From the NCBI RefSeq assembly GCF_015182315.1, contig NZ_PRDL01000001.1:2604001-2668000 (forward strand): a stretch of DNA of 64,000 nucleotides, read 5' to 3'. Position 1 is the stretch's first letter, and the number at the start of each line of letters is the position of its first letter. Of this stretch, positions 37,077 through 49,500 are shown piece after piece. Origin of the DNA: Cellvibrio polysaccharolyticus. Lineage in GTDB: Bacteria > Pseudomonadota > Gammaproteobacteria > Pseudomonadales > Cellvibrionaceae. The notes beneath the pieces are model-generated. The model made no database searches and was not told the DNA's origin. It saw nothing but the letters and a program-made list of their open reading frames with translations. The position numbers and the translations under genes were made by a program.

Positions 37077-37976
37077 TTATCCGACAGGTAATAAGACAGC
37101 CAGCAAAAACGGCAGAAAGATAAACGCCAACAGCGTTGAAACCACTACCATCGCGGCCACCTCTTCCGGGCTGCGGTGATAACGCAACGCCAGCAAATAA
37201 TTGAATACTGCCACCGGCATAGCCGATTGCAACAGCACCACACTGCGCGAAACGCCCTCCACACTGAGTATCCAGCAAGCGACAAATCCGAATGCCAAAC
37301 CGCCCAGAATACGCGCCAGGCTGAAACCGATGCTGCGCCGCCAGGTGACAATGCGCAAGGTAGATAGGGAAACGCCCAACGTGATGGTCATGAGAGGAAT
37401 GGCAAAACCGCCGATCAGCGTCACGCTGTTATCCAGCCAGAGCGGTAAGGCCGTTCCGGTCATCAACATGGCGATGGCAATGATCATCGAGTAGATCACC
37501 GGCTGGCTGGCGAGGTCTTTCAGTCGGGCGCGCCAGCCACCCTGGGAGTTGGAAACAATCACCAGCCCCACGGTGAAGGTGGCAATCATCATCACCATGA
37601 ATGAACCCAGGGCAAGCGCCAACCCCAATTCGCCAAAAGCAAACAGGCATAGCGGCAAACCCATGTTGCCGTTGTTGGGCAAAATCAGCGGTGGTAAAAA
37701 AGTGGGAATATCCATTTTAGTGGCTTTGAGCAAAGCCCAGCCAGCAATGCCCATCAACGCCATGGCCAGCGCCGTCGCCAACATCACCTCGCCCATTACC
37801 GCAGGGTCAACCTCCACTTTGGCCATGGCAGATACAATCAGGCAGGGTGTGCCGACATACATGACGATGCGGGAGACAAAATCCGCCGGGTAATCCGTTC
37901 CGGATTTCCCCCAGATGTAACCAATAACAACAGAAATGATGATTGGAGCAAGAATAGCGAAGAGTTCGCTTAACAT
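37077..37976 (-). CDS. AEC-family (auxin efflux carrier-like) transporter
   Basis: A 299-residue inner-membrane protein with about ten hydrophobic helices in two similar halves. LILPNNGNMGLPLCLFAFGE is the conserved Asn-rich crossover of helix 4, and LLQSAMPVAVFNYLLALRYHRSPEEVAAMVVVSTLLAF is its counterpart in the second half. Bacterial AEC members export or import carboxylates such as malonate or malate; the substrate here cannot be assigned. It precedes a small GNAT gene in the same operon. Confidence 0.87.
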   Translation of the reverse strand: MLSELFAILAPIIISVVIGYIWGKSGTDYPADFVSRIVMYVGTPCLIVSAMAKVEVDPAVMGEVMLATALAMALMGIAGWALLKATKMDIPTFLPPLILPNNGNMGLPLCLFAFGELGLALALGSFMVMMIATFTVGLVIVSNSQGGWRARLKDLASQPVIYSMIIAIAMLMTGTALPLWLDNSVTLIGGFAIPLMTITLGVSLSTLRIVTWRRSIGFSLARILGGLAFGFVACWILSVEGVSRSVVLLQSAMPVAVFNYLLALRYHRSPEEVAAMVVVSTLLAFIFLPFLLAVLLPVG

Positions 37977-38092
37977 CCGATATCCCGAGCCAGCTGGTAA
38001 AAGACCAGTTTATCAGGGCGCCGGTCTGTTCGGCAGGAGAAAACCCTCAATTTGTATGATTAATATCAACAAGCCGGAGAGTCTGTGGAAAA

Positions 38093-39022
38093 TCATCCCG
38101 ACTCGGCCATCGCCGCTTTAAAGCCATCGCGGTAACGCCGCGATAACGACAACTCTTCACCGGAGTTTAAAAACAGCTGGTAGTCGCCAGCATCGGTAGG
38201 TTGGATATGGCTAACGTGGCCCAGGTTGACAATAAAAGAACGGTGCACCCGCACAAATGCCCCGGATGGCAACAGCGCCTCCAGGCGAGCCATGGTAATC
38301 CGCATCGGATACACGCTGTCTTTCACATGCAAATTGGCGTAATTTCCCGATGCCTCTACCCAGCGGATATCTGCCACTGCAACCAGGAACTCCTTACCCA
38401 GCTTTTTTACCAGCAGGCGATCCGGCAAGGGTTTTGAGGAGCTCTCGCTTTCGTCCACATAACTCGCCTCGCCTTGCAAACGGCGCAGAATAAATTGATA
38501 GCCGCTGACCGCGACCAATACCAGCAGGTAGGCCATGGCATCCTTACGGTATTCATACAGAAATTCGTACAGCACATTGCCGAACTGGTAATGCTCCCCC
38601 ATCAACCCATACACCAGCTTGCGCACCATCACCATGCCTGCCACATGCACCAGCGAAAAAGGCACGGTTAGCAGCGCATGAACAACCACCAACTGTGGCC
38701 AGAGCAGCCTGGTTTGCAACCACCGATGCAGACGGATGACCGGCCAGATACACAGCAGCATCACGAAGGTACTGCTCGCCTCCCAACAAAAGGCTTTCCA
38801 GGTATCCAGTTCGCCGCCAAACCGGCGCGCTTCCATCAACGTACTGGAAGCGAGCAACAGTACATTCAGCACGCCCCAAAGCAGTAATAAACCGGGCGCC
38901 CACCATTGCTGATGAGCAAGAAAATGGGTTTTCAGCCGTTCGGCCAACGAGCTAGTCGGTTTCAAAATATACCCTGCATAAAAGCACGCTGCCGTTCGTC
39001 CCGGCAGGCTGCCGGTTATCAC
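38093..39022 (-). CDS. Membrane-bound LytTR-family transcription regulator
   Basis: A protein of 290-309 residues: four hydrophobic helices in the N-terminal half (about 43-60, 83-100, 110-130 and 160-180) and a C-terminal LytTR DNA-binding domain (about 205-305; LLVKKLGKEFLVAVADIRWVEASGNYANLH, RVHRSFIVNLGHV). There is no receiver domain, so the signal is probably sensed in or at the membrane. The start is uncertain: GTG at 39022 or TTG at 38965, the latter preceded by AGGG with 6-nt spacing and leaving the palindrome at 39001-39015 in the promoter gap. It is divergent from an acyltransferase gene, which it may control. Confidence 0.85.
   Translation of the reverse strand: MITGSLPGRTAACFYAGYILKPTSSLAERLKTHFLAHQQWWAPGLLLLWGVLNVLLLASSTLMEARRFGGELDTWKAFCWEASSTFVMLLCIWPVIRLHRWLQTRLLWPQLVVVHALLTVPFSLVHVAGMVMVRKLVYGLMGEHYQFGNVLYEFLYEYRKDAMAYLLVLVAVSGYQFILRRLQGEASYVDESESSSKPLPDRLLVKKLGKEFLVAVADIRWVEASGNYANLHVKDSVYPMRITMARLEALLPSGAFVRVHRSFIVNLGHVSHIQPTDAGDYQLFLNSGEELSLSRRYRDGFKAAMAESG
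39001..39015. promoter_or_regulatory. 15-bp palindrome in the LytTR/acyltransferase divergent region
   Basis: CCGGCAGGCTGCCGG is a perfect 7-1-7 inverted repeat about 140 bp upstream of the acyltransferase ATG. It is non-coding if the LytTR gene starts at 38965. It could be an operator. Confidence 0.4.
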
Positions 39023-39155
39023 AACGCCTTGTTATTCAATCACTTAAGGAGACAAAACCAATAATACCCAGCGCACAATAAGCCGTGCCTCCATCATCGC
39101 CCATGCTATCAGGCAATGGTGCACGGCACGAGTCAGCGGTTCACCGGAGATTTTT

Positions 39156-40421
39156 ATGCCCGCCTTATCGGATATTTCACCTTCACCCCAACCCTGGTAC
39201 AACCAGCGCCGTCACGCACTCGACTGGCTTCGCGTACTGGCATTCGCCCTGCTGATTTTTTATCACCTGGCGATGGCCTATGTTGCAGACTGGGGGTTTC
39301 ATATAAAAAGCCTTTACCTGGCAGAATGGCTGAAGCTGCCCATGCTGTGGTCCAACCCCTGGCGTATGTCGCTGTTGTTTTTCATCAGTGGCGCAGCCAT
39401 TTCCTACCAGCTTCATCGTCACCACGGCTGGAAATTTCTCACCGGTAACGGCCGTAAACTCATACTGCCGCTGCTATTTGGCAGCGCGGTCATTGTAGCG
39501 CCCCAATCCTGGATTGAAGCCAAACTGGCCGGTGCCATTGGCGATATGGGTTATTGGGAATTCTGGCGCAATTACGTGGGTTACTCGTTCGGCTTCGGCG
39601 AGCCCTTGTCAGGTTACCGTCGGCTGGAGGTGGCCAATATTATCTGGAACCACTTGTGGTATCTGCTCTATCTGTTCACCTATATCGCCATTCTCTGGCT
39701 GCTGTATCCGTTATTGATGCGCTCGCGGATTACAAAGTTCTCCATCACTCTGGCAGAGCGAGCCCCCAGGGTGATGCTGTATTTATTCCCTCTCGCGCTG
39801 TTTTTCGCCATTAACCTTTGTTTAGGGAAACACTACCCCATCTCCAACGCATGGATTGGAGACTGGTTTAACCACGCCCGCTATCTCTGTGTGTTCATCA
39901 TGGGTTTTGCACTGGTGCGCAGTGAGCGCTGGTGGCAGGCGTTTGCCGATTTTCGCCACTGGTCGCTGGGGATGGCTGTTTGCACCTATATAGGTGTTGT
40001 CTTATACGACGCCGGTTGCCAACTGAAAAACCTGGCGCCATTTCTGGCAAATTTCGAAACGCCTGTACGTAGCCTGGTATGGTCAGCCGATGGCTGGTTA
40101 TGGATTATGGCCATCATCGGCTACGCCCAGGTGTGGCTGAACCGACCTTCTGCGCTGATTCAATCGGCCAATCGCGCCGTGTATTGCTGGTACATTCTCC
40201 ATCAAACGCTGATCGTGATTGGCGTGTATGTGTTGCGAACTTATGAGGTTGGGCCGGTATGGGAGCCGTTACTGGTTACGCTATGGGTAGTGGGCGGTTG
40301 TTTGATGGGTTATCAGCTGATTAAAACCCTGCCGGTGATCAGGGAGCTTATGGGGGTATTCCCCGCAAAGACGGCTTCCATGGAGTCATGCCCTCGCCGT
40401 TCACCCTGCTCTCACCAGTAA
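39156..40421 (+). CDS. Acyltransferase-3 family membrane protein
   Basis: A 421-residue inner-membrane protein with about ten helices, beginning LDWLRVLAFALLIFYHLAMAY, where the His is the conserved catalytic residue of the acyltransferase-3 family. RMSLLFFISGAAISYQL and YILHQTLIVIGVYVL are further family marks. GGAGA lies 6 nt before the ATG. These enzymes move acyl groups onto exported sugars, such as O-antigen, exopolysaccharide or osmoregulated glucans. The last 25 residues are charged and probably cytoplasmic. It stands alone, divergent from the LytTR regulator. Confidence 0.87.
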   Translation: MPALSDISPSPQPWYNQRRHALDWLRVLAFALLIFYHLAMAYVADWGFHIKSLYLAEWLKLPMLWSNPWRMSLLFFISGAAISYQLHRHHGWKFLTGNGRKLILPLLFGSAVIVAPQSWIEAKLAGAIGDMGYWEFWRNYVGYSFGFGEPLSGYRRLEVANIIWNHLWYLLYLFTYIAILWLLYPLLMRSRITKFSITLAERAPRVMLYLFPLALFFAINLCLGKHYPISNAWIGDWFNHARYLCVFIMGFALVRSERWWQAFADFRHWSLGMAVCTYIGVVLYDAGCQLKNLAPFLANFETPVRSLVWSADGWLWIMAIIGYAQVWLNRPSALIQSANRAVYCWYILHQTLIVIGVYVLRTYEVGPVWEPLLVTLWVVGGCLMGYQLIKTLPVIRELMGVFPAKTASMESCPRRSPCSHQ

Positions 40422-40431
40422 TCGGGTCACA

Positions 40432-40460
40432 CACCAGCAAAATGCAGAGTTTTGCTGGTG
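40432..40460 (+). terminator. Hairpin after the acyltransferase gene
   Basis: A perfect 11-bp stem CACCAGCAAAA / TTTTGCTGGTG (7-nt loop) begins 10 bp after the stop. There is no T-tract after the stem (CCTCTCC), so it is a weak terminator or mRNA 3'-end stabiliser. Confidence 0.5.
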
Positions 40461-40711
40461 CCTCTCCGCCGGTTGGCGCAAGTGATAGCCAGCCCCCGAT
40501 CAGGTTTCCCAAGGTGCATATTTAATGTCGTAATAACTTTCCACATTGGTAAGAAATAAAAAATCTTAGCGCTTAAAACCCTTGCAAAAAAGCAAAGCCG
40601 CGCCTGCCGTGGGCTGGCGAGGAACCCGAAGGGGTACTACCAAAAAAATAGCACCGGGGCTAGACTTGTTTTAAAGAGCAAACCGCACTATCTTGTATCC
40701 CACACACCAAC

Positions 40712-40731
40712 AACCCCTATATATAGGGGTT
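40712..40731. promoter_or_regulatory. NrdR-box-like palindrome upstream of nrdAB
   Basis: AACCCCTATATATAGGGGTT is a perfect 20-bp palindrome with the TATATATA core of NrdR boxes (consensus about ACACTATATATAGTGT). NrdR normally needs two boxes about 31 bp apart; the stretch CACTATCTTGTATCC about 30 bp upstream is a poor second copy. Confidence 0.6.
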
Positions 40732-40739
40732 TTGTGATT

Positions 40740-41100
40740 TAGCGCACTACTCGGTAATAACTCTTGTGTCAACATGTTTTCCGGCATTTAACGCCGATCT
40801 CTGCGTCTCTGACGGGGGATATTGAAGCATTCTGAACGCCGGAATGCATCGCGCCCAAACCGGCCTGTCCGGAACTGTACCGTAACAACATTACTGATTT
40901 TGATGTCCCGGCTGGATCGTTTATCGCATCTTTTATGCGACCTATTCTCCCCGGGATAGCTGTGCTATCAAGCATGGCTCCCTGCAAAAGCGGTGTCATT
41001 GACCCCGCTTTTTGTTCACCTGATTTTTGTTTACCTGATTGAAACGCGTTAACCCATTTTTCTAACGCATGGAATCACGACCTGTCACGCGGAGACACCA
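40740..41100 (+). promoter_or_regulatory. Long hairpin-rich leader of nrdAB with an internal terminator-like stem
   Basis: About 360 nt without a gene separate the NrdR-like box from nrdA. Hairpins: GCATTC/GAATGC (40827-40847), TCGCAT/ATGCGA (40924-40940), GATAGC/GCTATC (40955-40969), and AAAAGCGG/CCGCTTTT (40986-41012), followed by T-rich sequence and lying 88 bp before the ATG. TTCCGG at 40779 can pair alternatively with CCGGAA at 40839, disrupting the first hairpin. The upstream part of the gap (40461-40711) is also hairpin-prone, for example ACCCGAAGGGG near 40635, but has no gene. I recognise no known riboswitch. Confidence 0.5.
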
Positions 41101-44031
<2,931 letters not shown>

Positions 44032-44044
44032 CCATCTGAATCAC

Positions 44045-44080
44045 ACCTGCGCGAGATCAACCCGAACGATCCGCGCAGGT
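44045..44080 (+). other. Intercistronic hairpin between nrdA and nrdB
   Basis: A perfect 9-bp stem ACCTGCGCG / CGCGCAGGT with an 18-nt loop lies 14 bp after the nrdA stop. There is no T-tract. It may stabilise or process the nrdAB message; the remaining gap to nrdB holds nothing else. Confidence 0.45.
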
Positions 44081-44205
44081 GCTATAAACCGCACGAATAG
44101 TGTTTATTCAAAAAAGAAAGAACGTGCCCGTGGTGGCCTCAAACCAATGAGTGCTGTGTGCAAGCTGCACCTCAATCACAAACCGTTAATGACAGGATTT
44201 GACTC

Positions 44206-45435
44206 ATGTTAAATTGGGACGATTTCAATACCGACGAAGTAACCACCAAAGCGCCCGAAGCCCCTGCCAAACCGGCAGCACCCGCTCGCACTGAAGCGGC
44301 TGCCCCTGCAACGCCGCCGGCAAAACCGCAAAATGTCAGCCCGGAGCTGGCCAAAGCCCGTGCAGCGCTGGAAAATCTTGATCCCACACCAGGCCTCGAA
44401 GAACTGGAAATGGGCGCTGCCCGTATTCAGGTTGACGACAAGATGATGATCAACTGTCGTGCCGACCTTAACCAGCTGGTGCCTTTTAAATACGATTGGG
44501 CATGGCAAAAATATCTCGACGGTTGTGCCAACCACTGGATGCCGCAAGAAGTTAACATGACCGCCGACATCGCCTTGTGGAAAAGCAAGGACGGCCTCAC
44601 CGAAGACGAGCGCCGCATTGTCATGCGCAACCTCGGTTACTTCTCTACCGCTGACTCACTGGTTGCCAACAATCTGGTGCTGGCGATTTACCGTCTGGTG
44701 ACCAACCCGGAATGCCGTCAGTACATTTTGCGCCAGGCCTTTGAAGAAGCGATTCACACCCACGCTTATCAATACTGCATTGAATCGCTGGGCATGGATG
44801 AAGGCGAAGTATTCAACATGTACCGCGAATTGCCCTCCGTTGCCAACAAAGCAGCTTGGAGTTTGAAACACACCCACTCACTGGGCATCCCGACCTTCAC
44901 CACCGGCACCCCGGAAACCGATCAGGAATTGCTGCGCAATCTGGTAGCGTTTTATGCGGTTACCGAAGGCATTTTCTTCTATTGCGGCTTTACCCAGATC
45001 CTGTCCATGGGACGCCGCAACAAAATGACCGGTGTTGCCGAGCAGTTCCAATACATTCTTCGCGACGAATCCATGCACCTCAACTTCGGTATCGATATGA
45101 TCAACCAGATCAAAATCGAAAACCCGCACTTGTGGACCGCAGAATTCCAGGAAGAAGTGGTACAAATGATTCTGCAAGGCACCGAACTGGAAATCGCCTA
45201 CGCCCGTGACACCATGCCACGTGGTGTACTCGGCATGAACGCCACCATGATGGAAGAATACCTGCACTTTATCGCCAACCGCCGCTGTGCGCAGATGGGC
45301 TTGAAAGAACAATACCCGGGCGCTCAAAACCCCTTCCCGTGGATGAGCGAAATGATGGACTTGCGCAAAGAGAAGAACTTCTTCGAAACCCGCGTGATTG
45401 AATACCAAACCGGCGGTGCGTTAAGCTGGGATTAA
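44206..45435 (+). CDS. nrdB: Class Ia ribonucleotide reductase, beta (radical) subunit
   Basis: A 409-residue NrdB. The iron-ligand helix reads EEAIHTHAY, giving E181 and H184 as ligands and Y188 as the tyrosyl radical, matching E. coli E115, H118 and Y122; the second ligand helix is in RDESMHLNFG. Residues about 10-45 are an Ala/Pro/Lys-rich, probably disordered extension absent from E. coli NrdB. The C-terminus ends YQTGGALSWD, the tail that docks into NrdA. Co-transcription with nrdA is likely (174-bp gap without terminator). Confidence 0.97.
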   Translation: MLNWDDFNTDEVTTKAPEAPAKPAAPARTEAAAPATPPAKPQNVSPELAKARAALENLDPTPGLEELEMGAARIQVDDKMMINCRADLNQLVPFKYDWAWQKYLDGCANHWMPQEVNMTADIALWKSKDGLTEDERRIVMRNLGYFSTADSLVANNLVLAIYRLVTNPECRQYILRQAFEEAIHTHAYQYCIESLGMDEGEVFNMYRELPSVANKAAWSLKHTHSLGIPTFTTGTPETDQELLRNLVAFYAVTEGIFFYCGFTQILSMGRRNKMTGVAEQFQYILRDESMHLNFGIDMINQIKIENPHLWTAEFQEEVVQMILQGTELEIAYARDTMPRGVLGMNATMMEEYLHFIANRRCAQMGLKEQYPGAQNPFPWMSEMMDLRKEKNFFETRVIEYQTGGALSWD

Positions 45436-45668
45436 TCGACATATCGAAGGCAAGGATGCCTGATAATGACTTATTGAATATTTGATCTATATTAAAATCT
45501 CTGCCTGAAATAAGCCTTATCATGCAGGGGTTTTAACGAAGTACAAAAAACACGTAAAACACTATTATAAAAGTAACGCAACCCGTATTAGTCAGGATGA
45601 TCTCTCCAGGAATGTGTTCCACATTCAGCCCAGGCTGAACAACACAAACCAACCAAGAGATTACCAAC

Positions 45669-45848
45669 ATGAGCACAAAGAAAGCTTTCTCCCCCGTCGC
45701 AGGTCTTATAGCCTCTCTGCGGCAAGATCCCAATGCCTCTGCCCTTTTCAAACACCTGGCCGCCTCGGCGCTAATTCAATTCAATGCAGGCCTGCAAACT
45801 GACACGCTGCCTGTCAACAAAACCGGCAAATCAATGAAAGTGTCTTGA
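45669..45848 (+). CDS. Small protein candidate (59 residues)
   Basis: A short open frame from ATG to TGA downstream of nrdB. The product begins MSTKKAFSPVAGLIASL and continues with DPNASALFKHLAASAL, an amphipathic helical pattern with balanced composition. A weak AAGAGA lies about 9 nt upstream. There is no recognised family. It is plausible but unproven; the sequence could also be non-coding. Confidence 0.4.
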   Translation: MSTKKAFSPVAGLIASLRQDPNASALFKHLAASALIQFNAGLQTDTLPVNKTGKSMKVS

Positions 45849-45950
45849 ACGTTACCTGCAAAAAATGCCACTGGAAAAGTTGCATCCTGTTCAGCAACAC
45901 CGGTGGCATTTGAATAGTCTGTTTAATACTGATTGATGTGCGTGCATTAC

Positions 45951-45999
45951 ACGCAATACGCAATACGCAATACGCAATACGCAATACGCAATACGCAAT
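45951..45999. repeat. 7 x 7-bp tandem repeat (ACGCAAT)
   Basis: Seven perfect head-to-tail copies of the heptamer ACGCAAT, with no interruptions, in the gap after nrdB. Perfect copies suggest recent slippage. It is not divisible by 3, so copy-number change would shift any reading frame, but no convincing gene spans it. Confidence 0.95.
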
Positions 46000-46107
46000 A
46001 GCATGACAGTAACCGGAAGTAAAACGAAAATATCCCGGGATGTTTCGCACAGGCCGTTGGGCCAAGCGAAAATTTAATATTGATATTACTGAAAAGATAC
46101 CAGCGGA

Positions 46108-46236
46108 TTATTCAGAAGACATTTCTTGAGCAGCAGAACTCGCACTATCAACCTGCCCTTTTGCCATAACGATGTTATGGGATATCCCTGCCATGCTCAG
46201 CAACAAAACGATTACAACAAATGCGAAAGCTTTCAT
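46108..46236 (-). CDS. Small exported or membrane peptide (42 residues)
   Basis: A 43-codon frame with GGAG placed 7 nt before its ATG. The product starts MKAFAFVVIVLLLSMAGIS, a good signal peptide or membrane helix, and has a short polar tail rich in Ser, Ala, Gln and Glu. The Shine-Dalgarno and hydrophobic start make it a credible small gene. There is no family I recognise, and no operon partner. The flanking 46237-46462 shows no gene. Confidence 0.55.
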   Translation of the reverse strand: MKAFAFVVIVLLLSMAGISHNIVMAKGQVDSASSAAQEMSSE

Positions 46237-46462
46237 AACCTGGCTCCAATAGCGCTAATTGCATTGTGCAGACCGGCTTTGCTTTTATTTTCCGTCCATT
46301 ATTAAATTCTATAGATTGTCTTCTTTACAACCATGACTCAGATCAAGTTTAAAACCATTAACATGCATATTAAATACCCATTAATGGATAAATAACACCC
46401 TGATTTTTCAGAGATATTTTCATTAGCTTTGAGGATTGCTATTCGGGATTTATTGAAAGAAT

Positions 46463-46494
46463 AAAAAAGAGACTTCTCTGCTGGTCAGGGAAGT
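46463..46494 (-). terminator. Second terminator after the pectinase gene
   Basis: On the minus strand ACTTCCCTG / CAGAGAAGT (8 of 9 paired) is followed by CTCTTTTTT. It backs up the stronger terminator at 46514-46550. Confidence 0.6.
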
Positions 46495-46513
46495 TAATGG
46501 AATAGATATTTTG

Positions 46514-46550
46514 AAAAAAATAACGGGTTTGCGACAACCGCAAACCCGTT
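46514..46550 (-). terminator. Main terminator of the pectinase gene
   Basis: A perfect 12-bp stem AACGGGTTTGCG / CGCAAACCCGTT (5-nt loop) followed on the minus strand by A and seven T, 24 bp after the stop. Confidence 0.9.
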
Positions 46551-46574
46551 TTTAACTTAGAAAAAAGCGGACTT

Positions 46575-49500
46575 CTAATCCTGCCGACTGATTTCCTGAA
46601 TGTTTATACCACCCGTGCTCAGTCCTTCCCGACCATAAATAATTTTGATCGCTGACTGTGAATGGGTTGCGTCGAGGTCAAGGGAAATACTGTCGCCTTC
46701 CGAGGCAACTGCAAAACTCGCGTCCTTTGCTGCTAGCACCGTTCCATCACTACCGACCAGCGCAATTTTTCCCGCAGTTGCGCCACTACCTGTTTGGCTA
46801 TATTTTATAGTTATATTTAGTGCTTTACCTGCTTCTACGGGAATAGCAATGTAGGTACGCACATTAGGAGGAAGGCTCTCACCGACGTTCGGCATCATTG
46901 TTGTATTGTTGCTAAAAAATGCGCCATTAGTATTCCACAGTGCTGAAGTCGAACTATTGTTAACAGAACCCGCAGGACGATAACGCAACACATTTGCTGC
47001 GGTGGAATAGAATGTCAGACCATCAACACTTACTTCACCGTCGGTGACTTTGATACTGTTATCGGCAACGGCATTATAAGCAGCGCCAAAAAGATTGGTA
47101 TCTGCAGCCGCGTATGCAGCGGAATCAAATCCCCAGGTTGTGGTCACGGCAGATGCAGCGCTTGAAGAAGAGCTGGAAGATTCACCATTTCCCTCATCGC
47201 TGGAAGCAGCACTGCTTGAGCTACCGCCTTCGCCGCCGCTTCCATCTTCACTACTGCTACTGTTGCTCTGCGCACTGGAAGATTGACTGCTGGACGACTG
47301 TCCATTACCACCAGGATGAGAGAAGTTAATACAATCAGTGTCATTGCCAGGCAACGGGTCCCAACCTGCACCACCATTAAAAGCTGAGAAGATTTGGGCA
47401 CGGTTGCAGTATTCGGCACTCACTTCACCTGGAGATAACTCATACCCACCAACGCGATTTGCAAGGTTGATACTATTACCATCGGTATCCACACTGCCAA
47501 CTTCACGCCAACCACTGATCGCAGTAGGAGTTACCGGGTTTGGCGCCGGTTGACCATTTACACCCGCACCAGCCCAGCCCGCAGCATTGATGTGGTTTTC
47601 CATTTTGCTATTCACAAATACTACGTTATCAAAACTGCTATTACCGCCGGGGCTACGAGCCAGGTAAGTTGCACCCGCCGGAACAGTATGACCAACAGGC
47701 CCTACGCCGTGAGTTAAATGGCTGTTAAGAAAAACATAACCTTTGTCGGTCGCATTGACGACACGCGCCTGAACCAGGTAACCACCGTTATTGGCATTGC
47801 TGCTATCGCCCAGTGAGCGGATTTCACTTTCTTCAAATAAAGCAACGTTACTGCTGCCCCAGATAAAGTCTACGTTACCTGCTACCAACGTTTGATAAAA
47901 CCAGCTGTAACCTTTCAGCTGAAGCGTGTCCTGCTCACTGATAAAGTCAGCATTTTTTGCAATCAAACGACCGGTCGAATTGAAATACAAGGTTTCTGCC
48001 TGGCCGCCACTGCTGGTTTTAATGGTGGTGTTTTTCAGGGTCAGGTTTTCCAGCGTTAACATGTCTGCCAACTCAACCAGAAATACCGGGCGCCCCGCCG
48101 AACCGGGATTAAAACCTTCAGAGTTTTGATATTGAATTACTACGCCTTCACGGCTTTCGCCAGTAATGGTCAGGTTATCTTTATTACGCAAATACAACAG
48201 CTCGGAATAGGTACCGTTATTCACAGTAATCGTTGCCGGCTCGGATTTGTCAAGATTCTCCATCACATGATTTAACGCGCCTTGCAGGGTGCGGAAATCA
48301 GCCAAACTACCGTTGTCATCCACCGTTAATGAGGTGAGGTTTACAGCAGGTGCTTCGCGGGTGGTAAATGACCAGTCAGCATTTTTGCCGATGCCTTGAA
48401 ATGGCAAGGTTGCAAGCGTGGCGCCAATAAATGCCGACTCACTAATCGCTACGTAGTAACTGGTGTTGGGCTCCAGCTTTTTACTTTGCAATGCAATGGT
48501 CGCGGTGTTGCCAGCAATACTAATGGGTCGGGTATTCAGCGTGCGATAAGAGCCGTAACCAATAGTGTCTTTGTGATCGACCAATTTAATGGTGTCCACT
48601 ACCGAGTCATCGCTACTTTTAAAAATACGGATAGCTCCAGTAGAGCCCAACACTGGCGGTGAATCAAAAGTCAGCGTCAGATTGGTATCCGCATAAACTT
48701 CCGCTTCGTTAACCGCTGGCGATACGAGGCCGTTCAGATTGTAAGTCGCCACCGGCATTACAAATGCCGGTGCAATGGTCGCGGTAATGGTACGAGTAAG
48801 ATCCGCATCGGAACCGCTGGTAAAGGTGATAGTAGCTACACCTGCAGCCAGTGGATTCAAGGTGACTTCATAACCGTTTTGACTAACGCTCACTACCGAA
48901 GGATCGCTGGACGTTACGGTAAAGGTGTCATCCGCATTCTGCGTATTTTTGGCATTAACGGTAATAACTCTCGGTGCATCACCGGCTTCTACATTGAAGG
49001 CAGTCGCAGGTGAGATAGCCAGTTGCGATGGCACCGGCGGTTTATCATTGGCATTGCCGACTTTGATGTCATCAATTTCGAATGAGCGATTGTTTGAGAA
49101 AATACCAATCAACCCGCGCTCGGTAAGGCTGGCGTCACTGAAACTGGCAACTGCGAGATCGTTCAAATACAGTTTCATTTCAGTACCAATTAACTCCAGA
49201 CGCAATTTGTACCACTCACCATCGGTACCGCCTGGCGTTCCCAGAGAAATGGCAGCAAGGTGACGCATAGTCCCTGTACTGGTTGGATTCCCTGTGGAGT
49301 TTCGCTCTACAATTTCGAAACGCGGCGGATTGGTTTCGTGAGCAACCATGCCCATGCCATACCAGTTATTTACATCCTGATAACGCGCCATCACGTATAT
49401 GCTGCGCTGGGACTGGCCATTAGTATTCAGACGTGGACGGATACGCGCTTCAACATAGTAATCGGCTGAAGTAACGCTTGCTAACGCTTCGGGTTTAATT

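Noticed and set aside
40560..41100. Known riboswitch (c-di-GMP-I, guanidine or TPP) before nrdA
   Set aside because: Hairpins and GCAAAGCC are suggestive, but none of the conserved cores of those classes can be completed.
45951..45999. CRISPR array
   Set aside because: Units are 7 bp and directly adjacent, with no spacers and no cas genes; a simple tandem repeat.
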